From CAZVPZ01 sp964629245 (GTDB lineage Archaea > Nanohalarchaeota > Nanosalinia > Nanosalinales > Nanosalinaceae), in NCBI GenBank assembly GCA_964629245.1, contig CAZVPZ010000015.1:1-25330 (forward strand): DNA of 25,330 nucleotides. Direction: 5' to 3'. This document shows, one piece after another, positions 1 to 6,272 of this stretch; within the stretch, counting starts at the first letter, position 1, and the number at the start of each line of letters is the position of its first letter. A model generated the notes under the pieces. The model saw only the letters and a list, made by a program, of their open reading frames with translations. It was not told the origin of the DNA and searched no databases. The translations under genes were made by a program, and so were the position numbers.

Positions 1-18
1 TCATGAGAACAAGATGGG

Positions 19-40
19 GTAGAAAGATTTAGAAAAGAAC
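19..40 (-). terminator. Possible T-rich terminator after the phosphoesterase gene
   Basis: Immediately downstream of the minus-strand stop at 44-46, the minus strand reads as a pyrimidine-rich stretch with two T runs and no hairpin. Archaeal RNA polymerase commonly terminates at such T-rich tracts. The call rests on composition and position only. Confidence 0.3.
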
Positions 41-43
41 CAG

Positions 44-574
44 CTAGACCTTGAAATCCCTGTACCCGGACTCGACCTCGCCATCGACCAGTTTCAAGAG
101 CCGGGCAGCGAGCTTCTCCCCGGGCTCTACCACCATCATTGAGGGCGCGCTCTCGGTTGCGGTGCCTCCTCCTACGCCGGTGCAGCTGCCCGGGTTGAGC
201 AGTACTTTCCCATCGACCTTCACCGCTTCCTGTTCGTGGGTGTGGCCGTGAAGCAGGACATCGACGTCCAGCTTCTTCGCTGTTTCCACCAGCGTCGGGT
301 GGTGGCCTCTCGGCGTTATCCCAGAGCCGTGGTAGACGCCGAACCGCACGCCCTCCCGTTCGAATGTCTGGGACACATCGAGCTGGAACCGGTCGCAGTT
401 GCCCTTGACCGCGACCAGTTCATCGGCGAGCGCGTCCAGCCGCTCGTAGACCTCCCGGGTCTCGAAGTCGCCGCAGTGGACCACCAGCTCCGCTTCTCCC
501 GCCCTTTCCAGGAACTGTTCCGGGATCTCGTCGGCGCGGTAGGGTACGTGGGAGTCGGATATCACCGCTATCAT
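44..574 (-). CDS. YfcE/MJ0936-type metallophosphoesterase
   Basis: This is a small calcineurin-like phosphoesterase of 176 residues, close to the usual size of the YfcE/MJ0936 family. These are cytosolic two-metal enzymes acting on phosphodiesters; the physiological substrate cannot be told from sequence. All the metal motifs are visible in order: D-S-H at residues 7-9, G-D-F near 35-37, G-N-C-D near 58-61, G-H-T-H near 110-113 and N-P-G-S near 127-130. I chose the ATG at 574 over an in-frame TTG nine bases upstream because a TTTTAAATA element is centred about 26.5 nt before the ATG, the spacing seen for other leaderless genes here, and because the first beta strand starts directly at M-I-A-V. 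It is monocistronic. Family assignment is firm, substrate unknown. Confidence 0.9.
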   Translation of the reverse strand: MIAVISDSHVPYRADEIPEQFLERAGEAELVVHCGDFETREVYERLDALADELVAVKGNCDRFQLDVSQTFEREGVRFGVYHGSGITPRGHHPTLVETAKKLDVDVLLHGHTHEQEAVKVDGKVLLNPGSCTGVGGGTATESAPSMMVVEPGEKLAARLLKLVDGEVESGYRDFKV

Positions 575-596
575 GTTCGCCAAACCACCTTCGAAG

Positions 597-605
597 TTTT
601 AAATA
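597..605 (-). promoter_or_regulatory. TATA box for the phosphoesterase gene
   Basis: TTTTAAATA lies with its centre about 26.5 nt before the ATG at 574, implying a leaderless transcript. Seen directly; promoter function inferred. Confidence 0.6.
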
Positions 606-671
606 GGACGAAGCAAAAAGGTTGTGTTGCAACTCTGGGGGGTTGAGGGAGTCTACACCTAGGTTCCCCCT

Positions 672-968
672 ATGAGCAAGAAAATACATCAACGGTTCTA
701 CCGGTACCTGCTATTCGTGATGCTGGCGTTCACCAGGTTCCTGTCCCGTGCAGACTACCACGTACCCACCAAGTGGTACTCCATCATCGACAGCGTCCGC
801 GTATCTTCCGGCGTGCTGCACGAGCGCATCTCCAACATAGACTACGAGATAGAGCGCGAGTTCCGGAAGAAGGAGGAGATGATCGACCGGAGGCTCGGGA
901 AGAAAAAGTTCTACAGCGAGGACGAGATAGAGGAGCTGCAGGAGCGGATAAACGAGATACAGATCTAG
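672..968 (+). CDS. Small basic/amphipathic protein of unknown function
   Basis: I do not recognise this 98-residue protein. Residues 1-25 are basic and aromatic with a hydrophobic stretch (Y-L-L-F-V-M-L-A-F near 12-20) that could be a short membrane anchor or an amphipathic surface helix. Residues 48-98 are highly charged and predicted helical, with alternating E/K/R typical of a coiled coil. No Cys or catalytic motif is visible. No clear TATA box sits about 27 nt before the ATG at 672, so the start is less certain than its neighbours'. The gene converges on SRP54, and the two stop codons share one CTAG at 965-968. Function unknown; the reading frame looks genuine from its amino-acid texture and its exact abutment with the next gene. 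Confidence 0.65.
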   Translation: MSKKIHQRFYRYLLFVMLAFTRFLSRADYHVPTKWYSIIDSVRVSSGVLHERISNIDYEIEREFRKKEEMIDRRLGKKKFYSEDEIEELQERINEIQI

Positions 969-2254
969 AGCCCGAGGTTCTTCATCATGTCCTGCATGTT
1001 GCCGCGCTTCATCGACTTCTTGTTGAACTTGTCCATCATGTTCTTGGTCTGCCGGTAGTGCTTGATGAGCTCCCTGACCTCTCCGCTCGAGGTTCCGGAG
1101 CCCTCCCCTATCCTCTCCGCACGCGACTTCCCGACGAGCGAGGGGTCGGCCAGCTCCTCATCGGTCATGGAGTCCATTATGACGCCGTACTTCGAGATCT
1201 TCTCCTCGGTCATGTCCGCGACGTTATCCGGCACCTTCGCCGAGAAAGGCAGCTGCTGCATCATCTCCTCCATCATCCCGGAACCGGTCACAGACTCCAT
1301 CTGCTCCCGGAAATCATGCATCGTGAAGTCGCCCTCCAGCAGTTTTTCCGGGTCGGTGTCAAGCTCTTCGACCTTCTCAAGCAGTGACTGGAGGTCGGGC
1401 TGACCTATCATCTCGGAGACGTACCGCACCGGGTCGAACACGTCCAGGTCCCCCATCTTCTCGCCGGTGCCGACGAAGACGACGCTCGAGCCCGAGTGCT
1501 GGCACGCGATAAGCGCTCCACCTCCTTTCGCCGAGGAGTCCATCTTGGTCACGACGACTCCTGAGATGCCCACCGCGTCATCGAACTTCTCCGCTTGTTC
1601 ACGGGCGCTCTGGCCTATATCCGCCGGGATCACCAGATAGGTCTCGTCAGGTTCGAAGGCGGTGTGGACCTCCGCAAGCTCCTTCCTCAGTCCCTCATCC
1701 AGCGAGTTCCGTCCGGCGGAGTCGACTATGACCACATCCGCGTCGATTTCCTTCACGCCTTCCTCGACGACCTCGGCGGGATCCTCCGCGTCCGGGTCGC
1801 CGTAGAACTCCGCCTCGACCTGCTCGGAGATCTGCTCCAGCTGGTCGTAGGCCGCCGGCCTGTCGGTGTCCGCCGCGATAAGCCCTGTCTTGAGACCGCG
1901 CTTCCTGTAGAAGTCCGCAATTTTACCCGCGGTCGTGGTCTTTCCCGCGCCGTAGAGCCCGCATAAAAGGATTCTCTGCGGCTCTATCTCGACCTCAGCC
2001 TCCTCGCCGAGCAGTTCCTCCAGTCTGGTGTAGACTATCTCCAGGACATGTTCCTTCCGGGAAAGACCCTTGGGGACCTCGTCGATCAGCGCCTCCTTCC
2101 TTATCTCGTCGCTAAGCTCGGAGACCAGGGAGACGTCTACGTCGGCAGCTATCAGGTCGCGCTGGATGTCTTTTACGAGCTGTTCCACAGCCTCTTTATC
2201 AGCTACTCCCTTCGAAGAGAACTTCTGTATAGAGTCTTTTATCTTGTCGAACAT
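965..2254 (-). CDS. srp54: Signal recognition particle 54 kDa GTPase (SRP54/Ffh)
   Basis: SRP54 binds signal peptides as they leave the ribosome, binds 7S RNA, and docks with FtsY at the membrane through paired GTPase domains. The 429 residues show the N-terminal helical bundle (about 1-85), the GTPase domain with P-loop at about 99-107, a D-T-D-R-P-A-A element near 129-135, D-S-A-G-R at 178-182 and T-K-M-D at 236-239 followed by S-S-A-K-G-G-G-A, then a Met-rich M domain from about 295 to the end with MM-E-E-MM-type runs. The partner receptor gene ftsY lies 2.7 kb away. Oddities are in the P-loop: G-L-Y-G-A-G-K-T-T-T replaces the usual G-L-Q-G-S-G-K, Asp replaces the usual Tyr in D-T-Y-R-P, and Ser replaces Thr in D-T-A-G-R. 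A TATA element centred about 26.5 nt before the ATG suggests a leaderless mRNA. Confidence 0.96.
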   Translation of the reverse strand: MFDKIKDSIQKFSSKGVADKEAVEQLVKDIQRDLIAADVDVSLVSELSDEIRKEALIDEVPKGLSRKEHVLEIVYTRLEELLGEEAEVEIEPQRILLCGLYGAGKTTTAGKIADFYRKRGLKTGLIAADTDRPAAYDQLEQISEQVEAEFYGDPDAEDPAEVVEEGVKEIDADVVIVDSAGRNSLDEGLRKELAEVHTAFEPDETYLVIPADIGQSAREQAEKFDDAVGISGVVVTKMDSSAKGGGALIACQHSGSSVVFVGTGEKMGDLDVFDPVRYVSEMIGQPDLQSLLEKVEELDTDPEKLLEGDFTMHDFREQMESVTGSGMMEEMMQQLPFSAKVPDNVADMTEEKISKYGVIMDSMTDEELADPSLVGKSRAERIGEGSGTSSGEVRELIKHYRQTKNMMDKFNKKSMKRGNMQDMMKNLGL

Positions 2255-2276
2255 GGAACTGGAATCGGCTCCAAGA

Positions 2277-2284
2277 GTTAAAAC
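2277..2284 (-). promoter_or_regulatory. TATA box for srp54
   Basis: Minus-strand GTTTTAAC (plus GTTAAAAC) is centred about 26.5 nt upstream of the srp54 ATG at 2254 and almost touches the stop of the next upstream gene at 2286. Function inferred from spacing. Confidence 0.6.
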
Positions 2285-2285
2285 C

Positions 2286-2624
2286 CTACCCTCCTATGTT
2301 CCAGTACTTGAACAGTAGCATGCCCAGCGCTCCGCCGAGAAGGCCCGCGCCAGCCGCAAGCACGAGTGATTCCTGCATACTCTCCGCCCTGAAAGTGAAG
2401 TAGCTGAATCCCACCAGGAAGAACATGATAGCCGTCATCACAGGGTTGGTCATCATCGCCGCGGTGTTCCAGGCCCGCTTCCCGCTTGAAAGCCGGTAGA
2501 GAAGCCAGGCCACCGTGAACATCACAACGAGTGCAGGCACTGCGCCTGCCGAAGGATAGACCTGGTACGCGGCGTATCCCGCAGCCGCCCCTATGGCGAT
2601 GAGGAGGAGTGCTGGATTCTCCAT
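2286..2624 (-). CDS. Small four-helix membrane protein, unknown
   Basis: This 112-residue protein is almost entirely membrane-spanning: hydrophobic segments lie near residues 4-22, 27-45, 62-80 and 86-106, separated by short loops, one of them basic (S-S-G-K-R near 47-50). I recognise no family motif. It could be a small scaffold, channel or carrier-like protein, but the sequence does not decide. It stops about 30 nt before the srp54 start, and srp54 has its own TATA box in that gap, so the two may be transcribed separately. Its own promoter is the TATA element at 2648-2653, shared in position with the divergent gene at 2677. Confidence 0.75.
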   Translation of the reverse strand: MENPALLLIAIGAAAGYAAYQVYPSAGAVPALVVMFTVAWLLYRLSSGKRAWNTAAMMTNPVMTAIMFFLVGFSYFTFRAESMQESLVLAAGAGLLGGALGMLLFKYWNIGG

Positions 2625-2646
2625 GGTTTGGAACGCGGTGTTAACG

Positions 2647-2654
2647 GATAAAAG
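2647..2654. promoter_or_regulatory. Single TATA element midway between two divergent start codons
   Basis: The divergent ATGs at 2624 (minus) and 2677 (plus) are separated by 52 nt, and ATAAAA at 2648-2653 lies exactly at the midpoint, 26.5 nt from each. GATAAAAG read on the plus strand and CTTTTATC on the minus strand are both acceptable archaeal TATA boxes. No second good TATA is placed at that distance for either gene, so one element may serve both. Confidence 0.55.
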
Positions 2655-2676
2655 AGTTTAGAGCAGTATCCAATTC

Positions 2677-3480
2677 ATGGATTTTTCGGTGAGGCGGCTT
2701 GCAGGACACAGGATAACTTGCTTCGAACAGCCCCAGGACTCTGAGATCCAGCTGGTCTTCGTCCCCGGTCCCTTCGACCCCGAGATCTGGGGGCATCAGC
2801 TCAGGTATTTCTCGAAGAACTACTACACAATCTGCTGCGCCACCGAAGAAAGAGACTTCGAATCGGAGAAGGAACTCCTTGAACGCATACTTGAACAGCC
2901 GCGTATCGAGAACGCCGTCCTGGTCTCCTTCGGACCAGGTAACGCGCTCCTCCAGTCAGTCGAGGATAACGGGAAAGTAGTCGCCACCGTTATGACCGGC
3001 GCCAGGGAAGAGCTTTCGCTGCGTGTGCCCGAAAACATCTATGCAGGCTTCAGGCACGCTGTAAGAAAGCCCAAGATAGCGAAGAAACTGTTCTTCTCGG
3101 ACACCACAGACTACAAGATTGTCAAGAAGTTCGCAGGGGAAGTCGAGATCCCCAGCTACTCCCGGCTGAAATCCTTCTCGGAGAACTACAGGATAAGGAA
3201 GCCGGTGAAAAACGCGCTCCTGCTCCACGCTGACAGGGACAGGTTTTCTTCGCGTGAGTTCGCGAAGAGCCTGAAACCGAACGTATACATCAGCCGTATA
3301 AAGGGAGCGGGAACGTTCAGCTTCTACGAGAAGCCTGAGGAGTACAACAAGGCGGTTCTTGATTTCCTGAACCGGCTGGAAGGCTTCGTCGAGAGCCGGA
3401 ACGTCAAGAAGGCCCGGCAGAAGAACCGGTCTCTGAGAGAGTTCGAGAGGAAGAAGACTAGGGCGGTGATGCAGCGCTGA
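2677..3480 (+). CDS. Alpha/beta-hydrolase fold protein, probably catalytically dead
   Basis: The 267-residue protein has the outline of the alpha/beta-hydrolase superfamily: V-F-V-P-G-P-F near 27-33 at the oxyanion position, E-I-W-G-H-Q-L near 36-42, a beta strand and elbow at about 81-89, L-L-L-H-A-D-R-D-R-F near 181-190 where the acid resides, and I-K-G-A-G-T-F-S-F-Y-E-K-P near 208-220, matching the usual G-A-G-H-F-x-x-x-E-x-P histidine loop. The elbow reads V-S-F-G-P-G-N, so ungapped alignment places Gly86 at the nucleophile position, and the catalytic His is Thr213; only the Asp is kept. A shifted alignment would make Ser84 the nucleophile, but the His is missing either way. The last 35 residues are very basic, which could bind RNA or membrane. 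It is followed without a gap by the DUF429-like gene. Fold assignment good, inactivity inferred. Confidence 0.8.
   Translation: MDFSVRRLAGHRITCFEQPQDSEIQLVFVPGPFDPEIWGHQLRYFSKNYYTICCATEERDFESEKELLERILEQPRIENAVLVSFGPGNALLQSVEDNGKVVATVMTGAREELSLRVPENIYAGFRHAVRKPKIAKKLFFSDTTDYKIVKKFAGEVEIPSYSRLKSFSENYRIRKPVKNALLLHADRDRFSSREFAKSLKPNVYISRIKGAGTFSFYEKPEEYNKAVLDFLNRLEGFVESRNVKKARQKNRSLREFERKKTRAVMQR
3462..3471 (+). promoter_or_regulatory. Strong Shine-Dalgarno supporting a non-ATG start
   Basis: GGCGGTGATG contains the anti-16S core GGTGAT at 3465-3470, six bases before CTG at 3477 and nine before ATA at 3480. It lies inside the end of the upstream coding region and supports coupled initiation of the next gene upstream of its first in-frame ATG at 3546. 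Confidence 0.5.
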
Positions 3481-3995
3481 TAGCGGGACTGATACTGAAA
3501 GAAAGCGTCGAAGAGGAATCCTACCTCGCCTTCCTGGATGAGGAGATGGAATGCGTTTCCGCCTCGACCAACGATGAGATCGCGGACGCGATAGAGGAAA
3601 GGAAACCCGAGGTGGTAGCGGTCAACGCCGGCCAGGAGGAGGGAAGCGCGGAGTTCACGGAGAACGAGCAGGAGCTGAAAGAAGAGGGATACACGTTCAC
3701 GCCCTCCTCACACCAGAAACTACGGAACAGGAGGCGCCAGGCACTCGAATCTGAGCTCTTCAGCCGGATGGGCAGCTCCTCCCCGCACCTTATCCGGTTC
3801 GCACCACATATAACAGCGGAGGAACTTGCCATCCACGGAGATGAGGGGCTGGAGTCCTACGGCATCGACACTTCAGGTATCACTTCGGCAGAGAAATTCG
3901 ATGCGGTGCTCGGCGCGGTGACGGCGCGTTTCTACCAGCAGAACCAGGCCCGCGACATGGGGATCATAGTGCCCGATAACATGGAAGACGACTAG
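3477..3995 (+). CDS. DUF429-like (RNase H-fold) protein with a non-standard start
   Basis: The C-terminal half matches the DUF429 predicted-nuclease pattern: K-x-R-x-R-R near the middle, then F-D-A-V-L-G-A-V-T-A-R-F-Y and a closing I-I-V-P. The first in-frame ATG is 3546, but that start would remove the first beta strand, and the frame is open upstream across the previous gene's TGA with a strong Shine-Dalgarno at 3462-3471. I therefore start it at CTG 3477, a four-base CTGA overlap; ATA 3480 is an alternative and the conservative start is 3546. From 3477 it is 172 residues. Where DUF429 proteins usually show G-I-D and V-A-I-D-A-P, this one reads A-G-L-I and V-A-V-N-A-G, so acidic residues expected of a metal-dependent nuclease are absent. 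It is in an operon with the degenerate hydrolase, and its stop shares CTAG with the next minus-strand gene. Family moderately sure, start uncertain. Confidence 0.6.
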   Translation: MIAGLILKESVEEESYLAFLDEEMECVSASTNDEIADAIEERKPEVVAVNAGQEEGSAEFTENEQELKEEGYTFTPSSHQKLRNRRRQALESELFSRMGSSSPHLIRFAPHITAEELAIHGDEGLESYGIDTSGITSAEKFDAVLGAVTARFYQQNQARDMGIIVPDNMEDD

Positions 3996-4135
3996 ACGTA
4001 ACTTCGTGAGCTTCCAGGACTTCCGCGTTCAAGCTCGTCCACTTCGACCCCGAACTCCTCCTCCAGGAACTTCCAGGCGTCAAATCTTCCGGGGTTCCTC
4101 TCGACGTATCTCTGGAGGCAATCATCGTAAGCCAT
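3992..4135 (-). CDS. Possible 47-residue acidic protein, unknown
   Basis: A short frame begins with ATG at 4135, encodes 47 residues and ends at TAG, complement of 3992-3994. It starts M-A-Y-D-D-C-L-Q-R-Y and continues R-F-D-A-W-K-F-L-E-E-E-F-G-V, a plausible amphipathic two-helix polypeptide rich in Glu and Arg with a Ser/Gly tail. Its stop shares the tetranucleotide CTAG with the stop of the convergent DUF429-like gene, an arrangement repeated twice elsewhere in this window, which supports its reality. No Shine-Dalgarno is evident; a weak CTTTTTC element lies about 27 nt before the start. I recognise no family. Confidence 0.4.
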   Translation of the reverse strand: MAYDDCLQRYVERNPGRFDAWKFLEEEFGVEVDELERGSPGSSRSYV

Positions 4136-4203
4136 GCTGTAAAGGTGTCGCTAGAAGGGGAAAAAGATTGGTGTGACGGACCACAACAAAAAGCTTAAAA
4201 GCA

Positions 4204-4217
4204 TTTTATTATTAAAA
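4204..4217 (+). promoter_or_regulatory. TATA box for the 4238 coiled-coil gene
   Basis: TTTTATTATTAAAA is centred 26-27 nt upstream of ATG 4238, so the transcript would start at or just before the start codon. A GGTGA at 4219-4223 would lie upstream of the expected transcript start, so it is not counted as a ribosome-binding site. Confidence 0.55.
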
Positions 4218-4237
4218 GGTGAATACAGGCGATATTG

Positions 4238-4582
4238 ATGGGGATGGAGAAGTTCTACAGGACAGTACGGCACACCTTCGGAATCGAGAAGGAACAGATG
4301 AAGTCAGAGGTTAAACAGGAGGTGGTGCAGGAGCTCAGGGAGGAACTGGAAGAGGAAGTCTCCTACATAGAGGCCCAGATGAGAGAATACGAGCAGCTGG
4401 TCGCCGAGGTCAACCACCTGCTCGCAACCATGAGAAAGGACCGCATCAGGCAGAGGAGCGAGACCGGTCAGATAAGGATGGACGACTTTGAAGACGACCT
4501 CGCCCCCTTGAAGGCGAAGCTCCAGGAACTTGAGGAATCGATGGAGGAACGCCTCAACCGACAGGAAGCGTACAGCAACTGA
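4238..4582 (+). CDS. Small acidic coiled-coil protein, unknown
   Basis: This 114-residue protein is almost wholly helical and charged. Residues 18-65 contain E/K/Q/V heptad-like spacing (Q-E-V-V-Q-E-L-R-E-E-L-E-E-E-V), and a second helical stretch from about 85 to the end carries L-x-x-L-K-A-K-L-Q-E-L. A short aromatic-basic N terminus (F-Y-R-T-V-R-H-T-F-G) precedes the coil. No catalytic or metal motif is seen. The start is ATG 4238 because a TATA box sits at leaderless distance; a TTG three bases upstream is possible. The unknown gene at 4589 follows after 6 nt and may be co-transcribed. It may be a scaffold or oligomerisation protein; function cannot be assigned. Confidence 0.7.
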   Translation: MGMEKFYRTVRHTFGIEKEQMKSEVKQEVVQELREELEEEVSYIEAQMREYEQLVAEVNHLLATMRKDRIRQRSETGQIRMDDFEDDLAPLKAKLQELEESMEERLNRQEAYSN

Positions 4583-4588
4583 TCTAGT

Positions 4589-4978
4589 ATGGTTTCAGAA
4601 TTTCTTGGGTACGGCGCCCTAGGTACAGCAGGTCTGTTAGGCGGTCATGTTGCCTTCCACTACCTGAAAGGCTCCTACGAGGGTGGTATGGCTGTAGCTG
4701 ATCAAGACATAGAAAAGGTAACAGAGCTGGAGAGGGAGTATGCCGAGTTCATCCGGGAAATCGACGATGGAAGTCATCACTCCCTGAGAGAGATACTGGG
4801 CCGGCCTGGAGAGGCAGCCTATTACTTGGGAGTCCGCAAAAGCACTTTTCCCTATGGTGAGATACTCCGGGCAAGAGACCACTTCTACAGGAATGCTCTG
4901 GATGAGCTTGACATCTCTCATCCGACCATCGGAGAATACAATCATGCGCTCGCAGAAGGTTACGAGGACTCATTCTAG
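4589..4978 (+). CDS. Small protein with one N-terminal membrane segment, unknown
   Basis: The 129-residue protein begins with a Gly-rich hydrophobic segment (about residues 5-26, G-A-L-G-T-A-G-L-L-G-G-H-V-A), probably a single membrane anchor, followed by a soluble helical domain with several conserved-looking aromatic and His residues (D-G-S-H-H-S-L-R, P-G-E-A-A-Y-Y-L-G, R-D-H-F-Y-R-N-A). Base composition is a little lower in GC and the codons softer than the flanking informational genes. It lies 6 nt downstream of the coiled-coil gene and its 3' end overlaps ftsY by 9 nt in convergent orientation. I do not recognise the family. Confidence 0.65.
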   Translation: MVSEFLGYGALGTAGLLGGHVAFHYLKGSYEGGMAVADQDIEKVTELEREYAEFIREIDDGSHHSLREILGRPGEAAYYLGVRKSTFPYGEILRARDHFYRNALDELDISHPTIGEYNHALAEGYEDSF

Positions 4979-5854
4979 AATCCTGTCAACGAACTCTTCT
5001 TTGTCGAACTGTTCAAGGTCTTCATAGCCCTGGCCAGTGCCGAGAAAAGCCACAGGTTTCCCGGATTTCTGCGAAATCGAGATTATCGCGCCACCGTTCT
5101 CGTCCACGTCCATCTTGGTGACTATCACCGCGTCGAACATGCCCTCATAGGCATTTGCCTGCTCCACGACATCGTTGCCAGCGAGCGCGTCCACCACAAG
5201 GAACGAGATATCCGGCTCGTTAACACGTATCATCTTCTCCAGCTCGTTCATGAGGTTCCTGTCAGCGTGGGAGCGACCTGCGGTGTCGACTATCGCGATA
5301 CTACCGTCCTTCTCCGCGTGCTCCACCGTGTCGTAACCGACTGCAGCGGGATCGCTCTCGTATTCGTGCGCCACGACTTCAACTCCCAGCGCCTCCCCAT
5401 GCTCCTTCAGCTGTTCGATGGACGCAGCCCTGAATGTGTCGCCCGCCCCCAGAACTACGCCGCGGTTCTCCAACATGCCGGCCAGTTTTGCGGCGGTCGT
5501 GGTCTTGCCGCTCCCGTTGAAGCCTATCAGGAAGATCACGGGAGGTTCATCCGCTTTCTCGATCTCCCGCTCGAAATCAAAACTGTCGTCCAGCAGCTCC
5601 AGGAGAACCTTCTTCACCGCGCCGTCAACGGTCTGCTGGACCGAAGTCCGTTTTACTTCCTGGCCGAGCAGTTCATCGCGGAGTTCTTCCTCGATTGCCT
5701 CCGCTGCCTCAAGGGAGACGTTGCTCTGTAGAAGTTTCAACCTGAGTTCCTCAAGAAGCGGGTCAAGCGTCTCTTCGTCAAGTTCCTTTTCTGCGACCGC
5801 CGACTTGACGCTGTCGGAGAAGTCCTTCACAGAATCCCTGAATTTCTCTAACAT
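4970..5854 (-). CDS. ftsY: Signal recognition particle receptor FtsY
   Basis: FtsY is the membrane-associated GTPase that receives SRP-ribosome complexes and reciprocally activates SRP54. The 294 residues contain an acidic/helical N domain (about 1-100) and a GTPase domain with a canonical P-loop G-F-N-G-S-G-K-T-T-T at 111-120, D-T-F-R-A-A at 139-144, D-T-A-G-R at 190-194, T-K-M-D at 246-249 and G-T-G-Q-G-Y-E-D-L near the C terminus. The long acidic A domain of bacterial FtsY is absent, as in many archaea. It is last in rplX-pfdA-ftsY, one base after pfdA, with GGAG five bases before its ATG. In contrast to SRP54 in this window, its P-loop is standard. Confidence 0.96.
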   Translation of the reverse strand: MLEKFRDSVKDFSDSVKSAVAEKELDEETLDPLLEELRLKLLQSNVSLEAAEAIEEELRDELLGQEVKRTSVQQTVDGAVKKVLLELLDDSFDFEREIEKADEPPVIFLIGFNGSGKTTTAAKLAGMLENRGVVLGAGDTFRAASIEQLKEHGEALGVEVVAHEYESDPAAVGYDTVEHAEKDGSIAIVDTAGRSHADRNLMNELEKMIRVNEPDISFLVVDALAGNDVVEQANAYEGMFDAVIVTKMDVDENGGAIISISQKSGKPVAFLGTGQGYEDLEQFDKEEFVDRILE

Positions 5855-5855
5855 C

Positions 5856-6269
5856 TTACTCCTGCTGCAGGTCCTGGAGCTGGCCCTGTAGTTCCTGCAT
5901 CTGGCCCTGGAGCTCCTGGATGGTTTCTTCCAGCTGTCCCTTCGTGTCCTCCATCCCGTCCTTCCTCTTGTCTATAACTGAGCGGGCCGAGTCCAGTTCC
6001 TTTCTCTCGAAGGTGTCGCCGCCGATATTGGTGATTACCTCTTGGCTCTCCTTGAGCTCAGCCACCGCCATAACGCCTGATCCGAGGGGCGCAAGGATCT
6101 CGGTTCCCTCGTCAACATCGCCCAGCTCGTCGATTGCATTGGATGTGTCTCCCAGCTCCTGGATGTTCTCCTCGACGGTTTCGATGTATTCCTGCACCTG
6201 CTGTATCTGCTGCTGGAGCTGCTGGTACTGCATCACGGCCTCCTGCTGTTCGTCTTCCATCCCGTTCAT
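5856..6269 (-). CDS. pfdA: Prefoldin alpha subunit
   Basis: Prefoldin is a jellyfish-shaped hexamer (two alpha, four beta) that captures unfolded proteins and passes them to the thermosome. This 137-residue protein has the alpha-subunit design: a long N-terminal coil (Q-Q-L-Q-Q-Q-I-Q-Q-V-Q-E-Y), a central beta-hairpin region with E-I-L-A-P-L-G-S-G-V near 62-71 followed by I-T-N-I-G-G-D-T-F near 83-91, and a long C-terminal coil very rich in Gln/Glu/Leu. The start at 6269 is favoured by GAGGTG six bases upstream; an in-frame ATG three codons later is possible. It lies between rplX (3-nt gap) and ftsY (1-nt gap), the classical archaeal order, which also argues for alpha rather than beta. Confidence 0.93.
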   Translation of the reverse strand: MNGMEDEQQEAVMQYQQLQQQIQQVQEYIETVEENIQELGDTSNAIDELGDVDEGTEILAPLGSGVMAVAELKESQEVITNIGGDTFERKELDSARSVIDKRKDGMEDTKGQLEETIQELQGQMQELQGQLQDLQQE

Positions 6270-6272
6270 CGA

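Noticed and set aside
420..692. Long minus-strand frame across the phosphoesterase start
   Set aside because: An Arg/Gly-rich shadow frame of high-GC coding DNA with no promoter or family similarity.
773..1387. Long plus-strand frame within the SRP54 gene
   Set aside because: His/Arg/Leu-rich antisense shadow of SRP54 coding sequence, with no promoter.
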